From Rubrivivax sp. (GTDB lineage Bacteria; Pseudomonadota; Gammaproteobacteria; Burkholderiales; Burkholderiaceae_C): a stretch of 32,539 nucleotides of DNA. The stretch covers positions 1 to 32,539 of the forward strand of contig JAURZK010000146.1 of NCBI GenBank assembly GCA_030653505.1, in the 5' to 3' direction. Below are positions 7,783 through 15,083 of the stretch, piece by piece; within the stretch, counting starts at the first letter, position 1, and every line of letters begins with the position of its first letter. Made by a program: the position numbers and the translations under genes. Below the pieces are notes generated by a model. The model did not search any database. It was not told the origin of the DNA and worked only from the letters and a program-made list of their open reading frames with translations.

Positions 7783-8354
7783 GCAAGATCCTGATGCTGT
7801 GCGGCGACTTCGGCGAAGACTACGAAACCATGGTGCCCTTCCAGGCCCTGCAGGCCGTGGGCCACACCGTGCATGCCGTGGCGCCCGACAAGAAGGCCGG
7901 TGACTACGTGATGACGGCCATCCACGACTTCGAGGGCCAGCAGACCTACAGCGAGAAGCCCGGCCACCGCTTCACGCTCAACGCCAGCTTCGTCGACGTC
8001 GACCCCGCCAGCTACGACGCACTGGTGGTGCCCGGCGGCCGTGCGCCGGAATACCTTCGCATGAACCCGCGCGTGATCGAGATCGCGCGCCATTTCCTGG
8101 CCGCCGACAAGCCGGTGGCTTCGATCTGCCACGGCGCGCAGCTGCTGGCCGCCACCGGGCTGATCAAGGGCCGCAAGCTCAGCGCTTACCCGGCCTGCCA
8201 GGTCGAGGTGGAACTTGCCGGCGCCGAGTACATGGGCATCGCCATCGACGCGGCGGTCACCGACGGCAAGCTCGTCACCGCGCCGGCCTGGCCCGCGCAC
8301 CCGGCCTGGATCGCACAATTCCTGGCCGTGCTGGGCACACGCATCAGCCTCTAG
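7779..8354 (+). CDS. DJ-1/PfpI family protein
   Basis: A 191-residue class I glutamine-amidotransferase-like protein. The nucleophile elbow is Cys117-His118 in [10 protein letters not shown], and the acidic partner is likely Glu13 in G-D-F-G-E-D-Y-E. Family members act as deglycases, glyoxalases, chaperones or proteases in oxidative and carbonyl stress; the exact reaction cannot be read from sequence. The block [13 protein letters not shown] is typical of the PfpI/YhbO-like branch. The ATG at 7779 follows GGAGA by about 7 bases, and its first bases overlap the stop of the preceding open frame. It is followed 35 bp later by the ribbon-helix-helix gene in the same direction, perhaps as one transcript. 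Confidence 0.9.
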   Translation: MSKILMLCGDFGEDYETMVPFQALQAVGHTVHAVAPDKKAGDYVMTAIHDFEGQQTYSEKPGHRFTLNASFVDVDPASYDALVVPGGRAPEYLRMNPRVIEIARHFLAADKPVASICHGAQLLAATGLIKGRKLSAYPACQVEVELAGAEYMGIAIDAAVTDGKLVTAPAWPAHPAWIAQFLAVLGTRISL

Positions 8355-8389
8355 CATTTCGCTCAGGCCAGCCCTGCAGGAGCCGCTTC

Positions 8390-8824
8390 ATGTGCAGGAT
8401 CTTCATCGGCGCCGACCCCGCCAGCTACGAGAGCCGCACACGCTCGGTGCGGCTGCACGGCGTGGTCACCAGCCTGCGGCTGGAGAACCTGCACTGGCAG
8501 GTGCTGGAAGAGATCGCCGGCCGTGATGGCCTGACGGTGGCCCAGCTCATCGAGACGCTCTACGACGAGCTGGTCGCCGACCGCGGCGCGGTCGGCAACT
8601 TCTCTTCCTTCCTGCGCGTGTGTGCGTTGCGCTATGAGAACCTCATCGCGCAGGGCCTGATCCCGCGCGACGCGGCGATCCCCATCCGCTCGCGCGATGC
8701 CGAGCAGGTGCTGCGCGGACAGCCGCCGACGCCGCGTTCACCGCATACACCGCATACACCGCATACACCGCGGACGGTGCCACAGCCCGCCGCGGCCGGC
8801 CCGGCCAGGCGTGCGCTGAACTGA
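8390..8824 (+). CDS. Ribbon-helix-helix domain protein
   Basis: A 144-residue protein with an N-terminal RHH-type DNA-binding domain (the PF13467-like RHH_4 type): a beta strand S-V-R-L-H-G-V-V-T-S-L-R-L-E, then the helix W-Q-V-L-E-E-I-A-G-R-D-G and a second helix V-A-Q-L-I-E-T-L-Y-D-E-L. Conserved residues continue to N-F-S-S-F-L-R-V-C-A-L-R-Y. The domain is longer than Arc/MetJ folds and members are often annotated as arylsulfate sulfotransferase-like or hypothetical. The C-terminal 40 residues are a Pro/Thr/His tail coded by a 9-bp tandem repeat. AGGAG lies about 8 bases before the ATG at 8390. A role as a regulator is inferred from the fold. Confidence 0.75.
   Translation: MCRIFIGADPASYESRTRSVRLHGVVTSLRLENLHWQVLEEIAGRDGLTVAQLIETLYDELVADRGAVGNFSSFLRVCALRYENLIAQGLIPRDAAIPIRSRDAEQVLRGQPPTPRSPHTPHTPHTPRTVPQPAAAGPARRALN
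8741..8767 (+). repeat. 9-bp tandem repeat, three copies, coding P-H-T
   Basis: The unit CCGCATACA occurs three times in a row (8741-8749, 8750-8758, 8759-8767) and codes Pro-His-Thr three times in the C-terminal tail of the ribbon-helix-helix protein. Copies are identical. A change in copy number would keep frame and only lengthen or shorten the tail. Confidence 0.85.
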
Positions 8825-9137
8825 ACCGGTGTCGGGCGGGGCGTCTGCCGCCGGCCGGCCCGCGGCACGCTGCCCAAGGCCGTTGCTTGCGCCGCAAGGC
8901 CCGGGTAGGCACCGACCCCGGGCCGGCCACAAGTTGAGCCAGCGCAATTTTCCCACTGGCGCTGCGGAACAGACTTCGGGTCACTTGTCCCTGAGCGTGC
9001 CTTCCAGGGCGCCTTCGGCGGGCAGGCCAGGACTTCCGGGTCGAGTGGTCGTCTCTCTTCACCTGTCAGGGCATGAGCCGTGGCCGGCGGGCAGGCTGGC
9101 CATGCGCCCGACAGGCACCGCGTTTAAGGAGGACAGG
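8825..9137. other. 313-bp intergenic region before the decaheme cytochrome
   Basis: No gene is supported here. I see GC-rich inverted repeats near its start, including GCCCGGG (8899-8905) facing CCCGGGC (8917-8923), and a strong Shine-Dalgarno AAGGAGG at 9126-9132 serving the cytochrome gene. There is no clear -35/-10 pair that I would defend. The length leaves room for regulated transcription of the cytochrome. Confidence 0.4.
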
Positions 9138-11639
9138 ATGGACAAGTCAAGGCTGATGGGCTGGGGTCTCGCGGCACTCATGGCGTTGAGCCTGGTGGCC
9201 TGCGGTGGTGACGACGGCGCTGCCGGCCCGGCCGGCGCTGCCGGTACCGCCGGCCCTGCCGGCCCGGCGGGGCCCAGCGGGCCCGCCGGTCCTGCCGGTC
9301 CGGGTGTCACGCCCGCCGCACCCACCGCCGCACCTGCGGGCGACATGGCCGGCGCCATCACCGGCGTCAGTGTCGACGCCGCGACGGGCCTGGCCACGGT
9401 GACCTTCACGCTCAACAGCGCCACCGGCGTACCCGTCACCGGCGCGACGAACTTCGAGTTCACGGCCGCCAAGCAGATCCCGGCCACCACGACGAGGCCG
9501 GCCTACTGGCAGAGCTACCTCAACCGTTCTGTGATCGCCACCGGCGGTGCCCGTGTGCTGCGCGCCGTGGGCGAGCGCCGCACGGCCACCGAGGTCGAGC
9601 CCGGCGTCTACCGCTACACCTTCTGCACCAGCCTCACCGAGGCGGCCGCCTTCAAGTACTACGGCAGCGGCACCGAGCCTGCCGGCGCCTGCAACACCAC
9701 CGCGGTCGGTCGTTCGGGCGTGCTGAACTCGGCGGCTGCGGCGCCCATCCTGGCCGGGCTCGACCTGGCCTACGCGCCCGCCGCCGTGCACCGCATCGGC
9801 ATCGCCGGCCGCATCACCGGTTCACGCTTCAATGCGGTGGTCGACTTCGTGCCTTCGCAACTGCCCGCGCTGCGTGCGGTGAAGGCGGCCCAGATCGTCA
9901 CCAACGAATCCTGCGGCGCCTGCCACGCGGCCGACTCGGCGAACCGCGGCAAGCTGGAATTCACCGGCTTCCACGGCAACACGCGCTACGACGTGAACCT
10001 GTGCGTGACCTGCCACAACCCGTCGACCTACAACTCGACGAGTTCGACGGACACCGCGTGGACGGCCATCGACCTGGCCACCATGGTGCACAAGATCCAC
10101 TCCTCGGTGCCGGGCTACAAGGTCGGCCCGAAGGACTACTCGCACGTCACCTACCCGCAGGACGCACCTTTCGGTGGCACGGGCGCCATCGGTGCCGGCT
10201 TCAACGGCGGTGTCGCGGTGTCGGGCGTGGTCAACTGCCGCACCTGCCACGACAACCAGAGCCCGAAAATCACGCAGCCGGCCGACCGGCCCGCGGCCGA
10301 CAAGGTGGCCTGGATGGAGAACATCACCCAGCAGGCCTGCAACAGCTGCCACGCGACCAACTTCGCGGCGCACTTCGGCAACCAGCCCGACAACGCGCAG
10401 TGCACGCTGTGCCACGGCCCGGGCCGTTCGCTGCCGGTGGCCATGGCGCACGCCACGCCCTACTCGACACCGAACAACCCCGAACTGCCGGCCGGCGCGA
10501 AGAAGGTCGAGTACCAGATCTCGTCGCTGACGGTCAACGCCTCGAACCAGCCGGTGGTGAAGTTCCGCGTGCTGGTCGACGGCGCCGCGCTCAACCTGAA
10601 GACGCTGCCCGCGGGTGGTGTCGCCATCGGCGCGGCCAACCTGAAGCTGGCCTGGAGCAAGCCCATGGCGCAGCCGGTGAGCCTGGCCAACGGCCCGGCC
10701 ATCGCGCAGCCGCTGGACTGGAACAACCTGGGCTCCACCGCCGGGCGCACCTACTGGAACAACGAAGTGACGATGGACCTGCGGGCCTATGACCAGCCGT
10801 TGTCGGTGAACCTGTCGACCGCCGGCGTCATCGCCTCGCTGACCGGTCCCGACACCGACGGCTGGTTCACCACCGCAGCCGGCATCAACCCGGCGGCGCC
10901 GCTGGCCTTCCCGGCCGACGCGCGGCTCAAGGGCGTGGCCATCGAGAGCTACCTGGCGATCAACGGCATGAACATCAGCGGCAAGGCGGCGCTGAAAGGT
11001 GTGGACGGCGCGACGAACACGCTGCGCCGCTCCATCGTCGACATCGACAGCTGCAACACCTGCCACGAACGTGTCGGCTTCCACAGCAACGCCGGGCGTG
11101 TCGACAACGCCGAGTACTGCGCGACCTGCCACAACCCCGAGGTCTCCAGCAGCAACATCTTTGCCGGCACGCGCGCCGACGGCAAGCTCTACGCGCAGAA
11201 GTCGAACAACTTCAAGGAGATGATCCACTCGATCCACGCCGCGAGCATCCGCAACGTGCCCTTCAACTTCATCCGCGGCAACCCGAACGCCACCGGCGGC
11301 AACGGGCCGATGGTCTTCGACGAAGTGGGCTACCCCTCACGCATCGCCGACTGCGCGGCCTGCCACAAGCCGGGCACCTACAACATGCCGGACAACGCCA
11401 ACTACGCCTGGTCGGTGATCGACGCGCAGCCGGCGCTGGGCGCCACGGCGGCGGCGTTCAACCCGCTGCTGTCGGTGCGCCAGGGCCCGGGAGCCGGCAC
11501 TTGCGGTTCGTGCCACGACAGTGCCGCGTCGCAGGCGCACTACGCCATCAACACGGCCAGCGAGATCGGCGCCGAGAGCTGCAGCATCTGCCACGGGCCA
11601 GGCAAGTCCTACGACCCGGCTGCGGCGCACAAGCGCTGA
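9138..11639 (+). CDS. Decaheme c-type cytochrome, OmcA/MtrC family, surface lipoprotein
   Basis: An 833-residue exported lipoprotein: lipobox L-V-A-C with Cys22, a collagen-like Gly-Pro-Ala spacer (residues 27-56), then alternating beta-rich and haem domains. Ten CXXCH motifs are present, in two groups of five: Cys259, 289, 367, 401 and 422, then Cys639, 661, 739, 789 and 815. The M-V-H-K-I-H and M-I-H-S-I-H segments supply likely distal His ligands. This two-pentaheme layout is that of MtrC and OmcA, outer-surface cytochromes that pass electrons to metals or other extracellular acceptors. The ATG at 9138 has AAGGAGG 5 bases upstream. Partners usually needed to cross the outer membrane (MtrA-like decaheme and MtrB-like porin) are not in the window, and the gene is followed by a terminator, so it appears monocistronic. 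Role in electron export is inferred from family; the metal or acceptor is unknown. Confidence 0.93.
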   Translation: MDKSRLMGWGLAALMALSLVACGGDDGAAGPAGAAGTAGPAGPAGPSGPAGPAGPGVTPAAPTAAPAGDMAGAITGVSVDAATGLATVTFTLNSATGVPVTGATNFEFTAAKQIPATTTRPAYWQSYLNRSVIATGGARVLRAVGERRTATEVEPGVYRYTFCTSLTEAAAFKYYGSGTEPAGACNTTAVGRSGVLNSAAAAPILAGLDLAYAPAAVHRIGIAGRITGSRFNAVVDFVPSQLPALRAVKAAQIVTNESCGACHAADSANRGKLEFTGFHGNTRYDVNLCVTCHNPSTYNSTSSTDTAWTAIDLATMVHKIHSSVPGYKVGPKDYSHVTYPQDAPFGGTGAIGAGFNGGVAVSGVVNCRTCHDNQSPKITQPADRPAADKVAWMENITQQACNSCHATNFAAHFGNQPDNAQCTLCHGPGRSLPVAMAHATPYSTPNNPELPAGAKKVEYQISSLTVNASNQPVVKFRVLVDGAALNLKTLPAGGVAIGAANLKLAWSKPMAQPVSLANGPAIAQPLDWNNLGSTAGRTYWNNEVTMDLRAYDQPLSVNLSTAGVIASLTGPDTDGWFTTAAGINPAAPLAFPADARLKGVAIESYLAINGMNISGKAALKGVDGATNTLRRSIVDIDSCNTCHERVGFHSNAGRVDNAEYCATCHNPEVSSSNIFAGTRADGKLYAQKSNNFKEMIHSIHAASIRNVPFNFIRGNPNATGGNGPMVFDEVGYPSRIADCAACHKPGTYNMPDNANYAWSVIDAQPALGATAAAFNPLLSVRQGPGAGTCGSCHDSAASQAHYAINTASEIGAESCSICHGPGKSYDPAAAHKR
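9216..9305 (+). repeat. Collagen-like Gly-X-Y coding repeat
   Basis: This DNA codes about ten Gly-X-Y triplets, mostly G-P-A, directly after the lipid-anchored Cys of the decaheme cytochrome. Such runs act as an extended spacer that holds the haem domains away from the membrane. Codon-level repetition (GGCCCGGCC and GCCGG variants) makes the tract prone to length change. Confidence 0.85.
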
Positions 11640-11674
11640 GGCCTTGACGGGCTGACGGGCGGCGCTGCCGCCCT

Positions 11675-11710
11675 GCGACGGGGGAGCCGAGGCTTCCCCG
11701 TCGCACTTTT
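11675..11710 (+). terminator. Rho-independent terminator after the decaheme cytochrome
   Basis: A 13-bp stem (11675-11687 with 11692-11704, one G-T wobble) closes a 4-base loop CGAG and is followed after two bases by TTTT (11707-11710). It sits 35 bp past the cytochrome stop and just before the convergent ModE-like gene. A smaller hairpin (GGGCGGC/GCCGCCC, 11658-11674) lies immediately before it. The T-run is short but the stem is very stable. Confidence 0.75.
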
Positions 11711-11714
11711 CGGG

Positions 11715-12101
11715 TCACTCGGCGCCCGTCGCCTCCGGCCGGATCAACGCCACCAGCTGCGGCAACCGCTTCGCCACGGCACGCTCGGCGTCACGCTCGA
11801 TGGCGCGGTAGACGGCCAGCACCTGCTCGCCGGTGGCCGTGAGCTGCGCGCCACCGCCGGCGCTGCCGCCGCGCTGGCTGTGGACCAGGGGCGCGATGAA
11901 GTCAACGTTCATCGCCCGCACCAGCGACCACACACGCTGGTAGCTCATGCCCAGAACACGCCCGGCCTGGGCGATGGAGCCGGTCTCTGCCACCGCCTGC
12001 AGCACCGCGGCCTTGCCGGGGCCGATGGCCACCGCGTGCTTGATCTGCACGCGGAAGCGCATGCGGGCGTCGAGCGGTGAACTGTCCAGGCGGGTTTTCA
12101 T
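11715..12101 (-). CDS. ModE-like winged-helix regulator, DNA-binding domain only
   Basis: A 128-residue protein corresponding to the N-terminal LysR-like winged helix of ModE: R-F-R-V, then I-G-P-G-K-A-A-V-L-Q-A-V-A-E-T-G-S-I-A-Q-A-G-R-V-L-G-M-S-Y-containing helix-turn-helix and the wing with the G-G-S-A-G-G-G-A-Q-L-T-A-T-G-E motif. Full ModE of enterobacteria is about 260 residues with two C-terminal MOP-like domains that bind molybdate; these are absent here. Single-domain forms exist in several proteobacteria, so this is a known variant, but it leaves the source of molybdate sensing open. The ATG at 12101 was chosen because the frame upstream runs into the modA promoter. The gene is divergent from modA, which supports control of the modABC operon. 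Confidence 0.88.
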   Translation of the reverse strand: MKTRLDSSPLDARMRFRVQIKHAVAIGPGKAAVLQAVAETGSIAQAGRVLGMSYQRVWSLVRAMNVDFIAPLVHSQRGGSAGGGAQLTATGEQVLAVYRAIERDAERAVAKRLPQLVALIRPEATGAE

Positions 12102-12165
12102 GCAGGCGCGCATTCTCGCCCGCAAGCGTGCGGCAGCGCCGGCGCCACTCCGTAGCGAGGCCTGG

Positions 12166-12189
12166 CGATATACTTTGCGGAAGATATCG
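12166..12189. promoter_or_regulatory. ModE-like operator overlapping the modA promoter
   Basis: An inverted repeat CGATAT (12166-12171) and ATATCG (12184-12189) with 12 bp between arms lies 20 bp before the modA start. It resembles the known ModE box (arms of the CGTTATAT type) in symmetry and A/T-rich arms inside a GC-rich context. The left arm overlaps TATACT (12169-12174), a good -10 hexamer for modA, so binding would block transcription. No strong -35 is seen. Operator identity is inferred from position and symmetry. Confidence 0.65.
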
Positions 12190-12209
12190 ATACGCATTGC
12201 CCACGCACC

Positions 12210-12995
12210 ATGCACATCCCCCGCCGACTGTTCTGCCGTGGCGCTGCGGTGTTGCTCGGTACCGCGATCGTGCCGACCGCGCAGGCGCAGACGCCGGCCA
12301 CGCTGGCCGCCGCGTCGGACCTGAAGTTCGCCATCGAGGAAGTGGCGGCGCGCTTCACCGCGGACACCGGCCACAAGCTCAGGCTGGTCTTCGGCTCCTC
12401 GGGCAACTTCCACGCGCAGATCCTGCAGGGTGCACCTTTCCACCTCTACATGTCGGCCGACGAGAGTTATGTCTTCAAGCTCGCCGATGCCGGCAAGACG
12501 GTCGACCGCGGGCGCCTGTACGCGGTGGGCCGCATCGGCATCATCGTGCCGCCCGGTTCACCGCTGCAGCCCGACGGTGAACTGAAAGACCTGGCCGCGG
12601 CGCTGCAGGACGGCCGCCTGCAGAAGTTCGCCATCGCCAACCCCGAACACGCCCCCTACGGTGCGCGGGCCAAGGAAGCGCTGCAGCACGCGGGGCTGTG
12701 GAACGCCATCCAGGGCAGGCTGGTGCTGGGCGAGAACATCTCGCAGACGGCGCAGTTCGCCACCTCGGGCTCGACGCAGGGCGGCATCATCGCGTTGTCG
12801 CTGGCGCTCGCCCCGGCCGTCTCGCGGCTGGGGCGCTTCCAACTCATCCCCGAAGCCTGGCACCAGCCGCTGATGCAGCGCATGGTGCTGCTGAAGGACG
12901 CACCCCCGGCTGCCATCGCCTTCTATGACCACCTCTCGACCCCGGCCGCGCAGGCCATCATGCAACGCTACGGCTTTGCGATGTCCAGGGACTGA
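12210..12995 (+). CDS. modA: Molybdate ABC transporter, periplasmic binding protein
   Basis: A 261-residue periplasmic protein with a signal peptide cleaved near A-Q-A (about residue 26; the N-terminal R-R is also compatible with Tat export). The mature protein opens with A-A-A-S-D-L-K-F-A, the characteristic oxyanion-binding start of ModA, followed by G-S-S-G-N-F-H-A-Q-I and P-F-H-L-Y-M-S-A-D. The later blocks A-I-A-N-P-E-H-A-P-Y-G and S-G-S-T-Q-G-G-I complete the molybdate pocket. It delivers molybdate or tungstate to ModBC in the inner membrane. Its start codon is 108 bp from the divergent ModE-like gene, and the operator in between points to repression when molybdate is sufficient. It is followed by modB after a 108-bp gap holding a perfect hairpin. 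Confidence 0.93.
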   Translation: MHIPRRLFCRGAAVLLGTAIVPTAQAQTPATLAAASDLKFAIEEVAARFTADTGHKLRLVFGSSGNFHAQILQGAPFHLYMSADESYVFKLADAGKTVDRGRLYAVGRIGIIVPPGSPLQPDGELKDLAAALQDGRLQKFAIANPEHAPYGARAKEALQHAGLWNAIQGRLVLGENISQTAQFATSGSTQGGIIALSLALAPAVSRLGRFQLIPEAWHQPLMQRMVLLKDAPPAAIAFYDHLSTPAAQAIMQRYGFAMSRD

Positions 12996-13041
12996 GGCCG
13001 GACCGAGCGGCCACCTGCGTGGCCGCGAGTGCCTGCCGAAG

Positions 13042-13067
13042 GCCCGGCCGCATGCTTGCGGCCGGGC
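13042..13067 (+). repeat. Perfect 11-bp hairpin between modA and modB
   Basis: GCCCGGCCGCA (13042-13052), loop TGCT, TGCGGCCGGGC (13057-13067). No T-run follows. It lies in the 108-bp modA-modB gap and may protect the modA message end or lower expression of modBC relative to modA, as expected for a binding protein needed in excess. Function is inferred. Confidence 0.5.
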
Positions 13068-13103
13068 TGACGCCGCAGGCATGACCACGGAAATCCGCGC
13101 GTG

Positions 13104-13769
13104 ATGGACTGGCAGGCGCTGACCCTGTCGCTCGAACTGGCCGCGGCCACCTTGCTGGTGCTGCTGCCCGCCGGGCTGGCCCTGGGCCGCTGGCTGGCCT
13201 ACAGCCGCTTTGCCGGCAAGGCGGCGGTCGAGGCCCTGGTGGTGCTGCCACTGGTGCTGCCGCCCACGGTGCTGGGCTACTACCTGCTGGTGTCGCTGGG
13301 CGGGGCTTCGCCCGTCGGCCGCTGGATGGCCGAGACCTTCGACATCCGGCTCACCTTCAACTTCCAGGGCCTGCTGCTGGCCTCGGTGGTCTTCAACATC
13401 CCCTTCATCGTGCAGCCGGTGCAGCGCGCCTTCGAGGCCATCCCGCGCCAACTCGGCGAAGCCGCGGCCGTCAGCGGGCTGGGCTTCTGGCAGACGCTGT
13501 GGCGCGTGGAACTGCCGCTGGCCTGGCCCGGTGTGCTCTCGGCGATGGTGCTGACCTTCGTGCACACGCTGGGCGAGTTCGGCGTCGTGCTGATGGTCGG
13601 CGGCAGCATCCCCGGCGAGACCAAGACCATCGCCATCGCCATCTACGACCGCGTGCAGGCTTTCGACCTGGCCAGTGCCGACCGCATGGCGCTGCTGCTG
13701 CTGCTGCTGTCGCTGGGCGCGGTGGCGGCGTCGTTCTTCGCCTCGGCGCGGCTGGCGGTGCGGCGGTGA
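13104..13769 (+). CDS. modB: Molybdate ABC transporter, permease
   Basis: A 221-residue inner-membrane permease. About five or six hydrophobic helices are visible. The ABC-docking EAA motif is clear as E-A-A-A-V-S-G-L-G-F-W-Q-T-L-W-R-V-E-L-P-L-A-W-P-G, and P-L-V-L-P-P-T-V-L-G-Y-Y-L-L and H-T-L-G-E-F-G-V-V-L-M-V-G-G are ModB family blocks. A GTG precedes the ATG directly at 13101, so the start could be one codon earlier. Its stop overlaps the modC start in GTGA, indicating translational coupling. Confidence 0.93.
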   Translation: MDWQALTLSLELAAATLLVLLPAGLALGRWLAYSRFAGKAAVEALVVLPLVLPPTVLGYYLLVSLGGASPVGRWMAETFDIRLTFNFQGLLLASVVFNIPFIVQPVQRAFEAIPRQLGEAAAVSGLGFWQTLWRVELPLAWPGVLSAMVLTFVHTLGEFGVVLMVGGSIPGETKTIAIAIYDRVQAFDLASADRMALLLLLLSLGAVAASFFASARLAVRR

Positions 13770-14935
13770 GTGCACCGGCCGACTTGGCGGCGGCGCAGCC
13801 GGTCGAGGGCGGCGCGCTCGTCGCCGAGGTCGAGCAGACGCTGCCGATGCCGCTCGCGGGCGCCTTCCGCTGCGAGCCCGGCGAACTGCTGGCGCTGGTG
13901 GGGCCTTCGGGCGCGGGCAAGACCTCGATGCTGCGGGTGCTGGCCGGGTTGATGCGCCCCACCTCTGGGCGCGTGGTGGTGGGCGGACAGACCTGGTGCG
14001 ACACCGCTCAGGGCCTCTTCCTGCCGCCGCAGCGCCGCCATGTCGGGCTGGTGTTCCAGAACTACGCGTTGATGCCGCACCTGGACGCGCTGGACAACGT
14101 CGGCCTGTCGCTGCTGCAGCTGCCGCGCGCCGAGCGTGCGGCGCGCGCCCGCCACTGGCTGGACCACGTGCAGCTGACGCCCGAACAGCAGGCGCGGCGG
14201 CCTGCGGGCCTGTCGGGCGGGCAGCAGCAGCGTGTGGCGGTGGCGCGCGCGCTGGCGCGTGAACCGCGGCTGCTGCTGCTCGACGAGCCCTTCTCGGCCG
14301 TCGACCAGATGAGCCGCCAGGGCCTGTACCGCCTGCTGGCCGACCTGCGGCGCGACCTCGGCATTCCCATCGTGCTGGTGACGCACGACCTCAACGAGGC
14401 GCGTTTGCTCGCCGACCGCCTGGTGGTGATGGACGCCGGCCGCGTGCTGCAGCAGGGCGCACCCGCGGCCATCCATCGCACCCCGCGCAACGCCCGCGTG
14501 GCCGACCTGGTGGGGCTGCAGAACCGCTTCCACGGCCGCTGGGAAGGCGCGGCCGATGCGGCAGGCCAGGGCTGGCTGCGCTGGGTGGACGGCGCGTCCG
14601 CAGCGGCCGGACCACGGCTGCAGGTGCGCGACAAGCGCCGCCTGCCCGAAGGGCAGGTGGTGAGCTGGGTGATCCCCGGCGACGGCATCCACGTGCACGC
14701 GCTGGATGCGGCGGGTGACACCGTGGCCGGCAGCTACGCCGCGACGGTCAGCGAAGCGCGTTTCCTGGGCGAGATCACGCTGGCCACGCTGGTGCTCGAG
14801 ACCATGCCCGGCGCGCCGCTGCAGCTCACACTGGCGGGCCCCGAGAGGCGCGGGCTGGCGGTGGGGTCGCGCGTGGCGGTGCAGCTCGATCTCGAGCTCG
14901 TGCACGTGATGCCGGTGCGCACCGGCGGCGGCTGA
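13766..14935 (+). CDS. modC: Molybdate ABC transporter, ATP-binding protein
   Basis: A 389-residue ATPase driving molybdate import. Walker A is G-P-S-G-A-G-K-T-S, the Q-loop F-Q-N-Y-A-L-M-P-H, the signature L-S-G-G-Q-Q-Q-R-V-A-V-A-R-A-L-A, Walker B L-L-L-L-D-E-P-F-S-A-V-D, and the switch His lies in V-T-H-D-L-N-E-A. The C-terminal third (from about residue 250) is a regulatory domain of the TOBE/MOP type, which in some ModC proteins binds molybdate and inhibits transport. The start is GTG at 13766, whose bases overlap the modB stop; no ATG is available before the conserved part. The C-terminal domain may be the only molybdate-binding regulatory domain here, since the regulator next door lacks one. 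Operon modABC. Confidence 0.93.
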   Translation: MSAPADLAAAQPVEGGALVAEVEQTLPMPLAGAFRCEPGELLALVGPSGAGKTSMLRVLAGLMRPTSGRVVVGGQTWCDTAQGLFLPPQRRHVGLVFQNYALMPHLDALDNVGLSLLQLPRAERAARARHWLDHVQLTPEQQARRPAGLSGGQQQRVAVARALAREPRLLLLDEPFSAVDQMSRQGLYRLLADLRRDLGIPIVLVTHDLNEARLLADRLVVMDAGRVLQQGAPAAIHRTPRNARVADLVGLQNRFHGRWEGAADAAGQGWLRWVDGASAAAGPRLQVRDKRRLPEGQVVSWVIPGDGIHVHALDAAGDTVAGSYAATVSEARFLGEITLATLVLETMPGAPLQLTLAGPERRGLAVGSRVAVQLDLELVHVMPVRTGGG

Positions 14936-15083
14936 AGGCGCCCGGCCAGGCCGAAGGGTTCGACCGGCCCCGGGCAGACCCGGATTTGAAGATCGCGGCG
15001 GGGCGTCACACTTTTGCAGACCACGACAAGGACGGGCCCTGCATTCCCGGCAGAGCGCACCGCCACAACAGGAGATCTTTCCG

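Noticed and set aside
8741..8767. Short direct repeats as a possible CRISPR array
   Set aside because: The units are 9 bp, adjacent without spacers, and coding; no cas genes are seen.
9216..9305. Gly-Pro-Ala repeat as a phage tail collagen gene
   Set aside because: It is continuous with a lipobox upstream and ten haem motifs downstream, and no phage genes are present.
9822..11237. A 471-codon minus-strand open frame over the decaheme cytochrome
   Set aside because: Antisense shadow; the CXXCH motifs prove the plus-strand frame.
14986..15014. TTGAAG-N17-CACTTT as promoter of the acylase
   Set aside because: The -10 match is poor (two of six), so it is not listed as a feature.
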